Source of the DNA: Candidatus Eiseniibacteriota bacterium
Lineage (GTDB): Bacteria > Orphanbacterota > Orphanbacteria > Orphanbacterales > Orphanbacteraceae
Reading direction: 5' to 3'
Length of the DNA stretch: 34,176 nt
Assembly: GCA_024276995.1 (NCBI GenBank)
Contig: JAJRWB010000073.1
Coordinates: forward strand, 1 to 34,176
The position numbers were made by a program, and so were the translations under genes. Under the pieces are notes generated by a model. It was not told where the DNA came from, did not search any database, and saw nothing but the letters and a program-made list of their open reading frames with translations. Of this stretch, positions 32,922 through 34,176 are shown piece by piece (the first letter of the stretch is position 1; every line of letters begins with the position of its first letter).

Positions 32922-33023
32922 AAGGCGGAAGATGCGGCTGGGCAGCAAATTGCGTCCCGGGCCGGAACAAATCATGTCCGGACCGTCCTTCCTGTATGGT
33001 GATCCCATCGAAGAAGCAGCGGG

Positions 33024-33962
33024 TCACTTCAGAAGCGTCACCTTCGTCGTCTGCGCCCCGCTAGGTGTGTTCAACTTGAGGAAATAGATCCCCGAGGGGA
33101 TTCCTCTATGGTTTTCGTCCCTTCCGTCCCAGAAGACCGAATGAGTTCCCACCTCCATCGGCTCTTCCAGGAGGACACGAACCCGTTGACCGATCATATT
33201 GTACACGGACAGACGAACAGGTCCCGCAACCTGTTGATGGAAAGAGATCGTCGCGTTTTCGCGGACGGGATTCGGCTGGTACAGGATCCTGAGTCCCGGT
33301 TGCGCTTCGGATTCCTGCGTGACCGATTGGACACTGGTGGACGCATCCAGGATCTCCGGCAGGAGGGGAACGGAGTTCTGAACCATAACCGGGGAACCTG
33401 TTGGTACGGTGACATGAACCGTCGCACTTACCCTCGGTATCGAATCCACATCGACGAGAATATGGTGCGAAAAGACTCCATCTGGTATCAGTGTGCCCAA
33501 ATCGATTTCGTACAATCCCACTGCTGTATTGATATGGCGCACCTCGGTCTCACCCAACCTGACCGTATCGGTTAAACTCCAACGAACTCCCGTGAGACAG
33601 GAATCGGGGCTAACAGGCTCGAGAACGACGGTTACGAGTGAGTCGATCGTAGTCGAGAGGGTTTCAGCCGTGGAGGAGAAATAAGGTACGCCCGCCGCAG
33701 AAGCAAAACCGGCTGGATTCGCCGCCAGCTCCCGCCCCGTAGCCACCGAGGACAAAAACCAGCCGAAAGTCGAGTCGGCAGGAACTGCATGGGGTGGAGC
33801 CGGGGAAGACTTGGAATGAGACGGCGGGCCAGATCCAACGAATCCCTCATCGCAAGCTCCCATCTCAGCACCATGCCGGTAGGGCGTGGGGTCCAGAATC
33901 GTGCCCAATCCTAACGAAGGGAGCTGAATACTCTCTATCGCGTGGGCTAGAGAGTCTCGCAT
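33024..33962 (-). CDS. FlgD/Por-type C-terminal domain protein, probably 5'-truncated
   Basis: 312 aa. The last ~85 residues are a FlgD-like Ig domain used by exported proteins of this group: LYQPNPVRENATISFHQQ, LSVYNMIGQRVRVLL, VFWDGRDENHRGIPSGIYFL and a terminal TKVTLLK. The middle (about 95-215) looks like beta-rich repeats of no family I know. The N-terminus (MRDSLAHAIESIQLPSLG) is not a signal peptide. ATG 33962 has no Shine-Dalgarno, and the frame stays open without a start codon to a TAA at 34019-34017, inside the neighbouring transposase gene. This looks like the 3' part of a larger secreted-protein gene whose 5' end was removed by the adjacent insertion sequence. GC content is visibly lower (roughly half) than elsewhere in the window. 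Confidence 0.65.
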   Translation of the reverse strand: MRDSLAHAIESIQLPSLGLGTILDPTPYRHGAEMGACDEGFVGSGPPSHSKSSPAPPHAVPADSTFGWFLSSVATGRELAANPAGFASAAGVPYFSSTAETLSTTIDSLVTVVLEPVSPDSCLTGVRWSLTDTVRLGETEVRHINTAVGLYEIDLGTLIPDGVFSHHILVDVDSIPRVSATVHVTVPTGSPVMVQNSVPLLPEILDASTSVQSVTQESEAQPGLRILYQPNPVRENATISFHQQVAGPVRLSVYNMIGQRVRVLLEEPMEVGTHSVFWDGRDENHRGIPSGIYFLKLNTPSGAQTTKVTLLK

Positions 33963-33968
33963 AAATAG

Positions 33969-33997
33969 TTGACGATTCGGATCGAACGTGCTATATT
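33969..33997 (+). promoter_or_regulatory. Promoter of the transposase gene
   Basis: TTGACG at 33969-33974, a 17-nt spacer ending in TGC, and TATATT at 33992-33997. Near-consensus, and six nt before ATG 34004, so the transcript should be leaderless. Confidence 0.65.
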
Positions 33998-34003
33998 TAA
34001 AGC

Positions 34004-34176
34004 ATGACGATTTCTCTTACATCGAAAGCGGCACAAGGAGATCTGCAACGACGGCGGCGACGTGCGGGTCGGCTTTTTGTGAGTGGTTATTCTCAGGCGG
34101 AAGTAGCGCGGCAGGTTGAGGTATCCCGCACAACGGTCATGCGATGGTATCGGGCGTGGGAGGAATCAGGATCGGA
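34004..34176 (+). CDS. IS630-type transposase, N-terminal fragment
   Basis: The first 57 codons before the window ends. After a basic start (LQRRRRRAGRLF) comes a helix-turn-helix: SGYSQAEVARQVEVSRTTV, then MRWYRAWEESG. This matches the N-terminal winged-helix/HTH (homeodomain-like) region of IS630/Tc1-mariner-type bacterial transposases, which binds the terminal inverted repeat; the DDE catalytic part would lie beyond the edge. ATG 34004 sits six nt after the -10 and has no Shine-Dalgarno. I cannot define the element's left terminal repeat between 33963 and 34003. A solitary HTH regulator is the alternative. Confidence 0.7.
   Translation, partial: MTISLTSKAAQGDLQRRRRRAGRLFVSGYSQAEVARQVEVSRTTVMRWYRAWEESGS

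Noticed and set aside
1-34176. CRISPR arrays, tRNA or rRNA genes, phage genes, toxin-antitoxin or defence systems
   Set aside because: No regularly spaced repeats, no tRNA- or rRNA-like sequences, and no such protein motifs were seen on either strand.

Overview
The window is GC-rich (by eye about 65%) and carries a complete rod-shape elongasome operon plus secreted proteins that end in FlgD-like/Por-type C-terminal domains. It also has lipoproteins, an Lgt and a Wzi-like outer-membrane barrel. Together these point to a diderm bacterium of the FCB/PVC-type candidate lineages (Krumholzibacteriota, Eisenbacteria or Latescibacteria-like). The phylum is an inference from gene style, not shown by a marker gene.

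Layout. (1) 1-2686, minus strand: an envelope glycan block of AftB-like GT-C membrane glycosyltransferase, GT9 (heptosyltransferase-like) and the start of a polyprenol-phosphate glycosyltransferase, joined by 4-nt overlaps. (2) 2832-4172, plus: a GAF-GGDEF diguanylate cyclase. (3) 4197-9515, minus: an overlapping three-gene operon of a sulfatase-fold lipoprotein, a phosphodiesterase-fold lipoprotein and a DUF2723 GT-C enzyme with a long TPR tail. (4) 9675-12122, plus: a secreted HExxH metalloprotease-like protein with a FlgD-like C-terminal domain. (5) 12163-15243, minus: a PMT-type GT-C/TPR protein followed by an exported beta-helix protein. (6) 15244-16434: an intergenic region with a consensus-like promoter, a structured leader, a small Cys/Trp-rich secreted protein with strong expression signals, and a perfect intrinsic terminator. 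(7) 16487-20234, plus: a sulfatase-fold/TPR lipoprotein gene broken by one in-frame TAA, overlapping an MltD-type lytic transglycosylase. (8) 20284-30422, minus: a ten-gene run radC-mreB-mreC-mreD-mrdA-rodA-lgt-aroE-comF-wzi-like. (9) 30556-32907, minus: an STT3-like GT-C/TPR protein. (10) 33024-34176: an apparently 5'-truncated, lower-GC FlgD-domain protein next to the start of an IS630-type transposase that runs off the window.

Two themes run through the window. First, three separate GT-C membrane glycosyltransferases carry C-terminal TPR arrays, the architecture of eukaryotic TMTC O-mannosyltransferases. They lie near a polyprenol-phosphate-sugar synthase that could supply their donor, and near AP-superfamily lipoproteins that share the same TPR habit. 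This could be a surface protein or glycan modification system, which is inference. Second, several genes start 5-8 nt after a good -10 hexamer with no Shine-Dalgarno sequence, so leaderless mRNAs are likely alongside SD-led ones.
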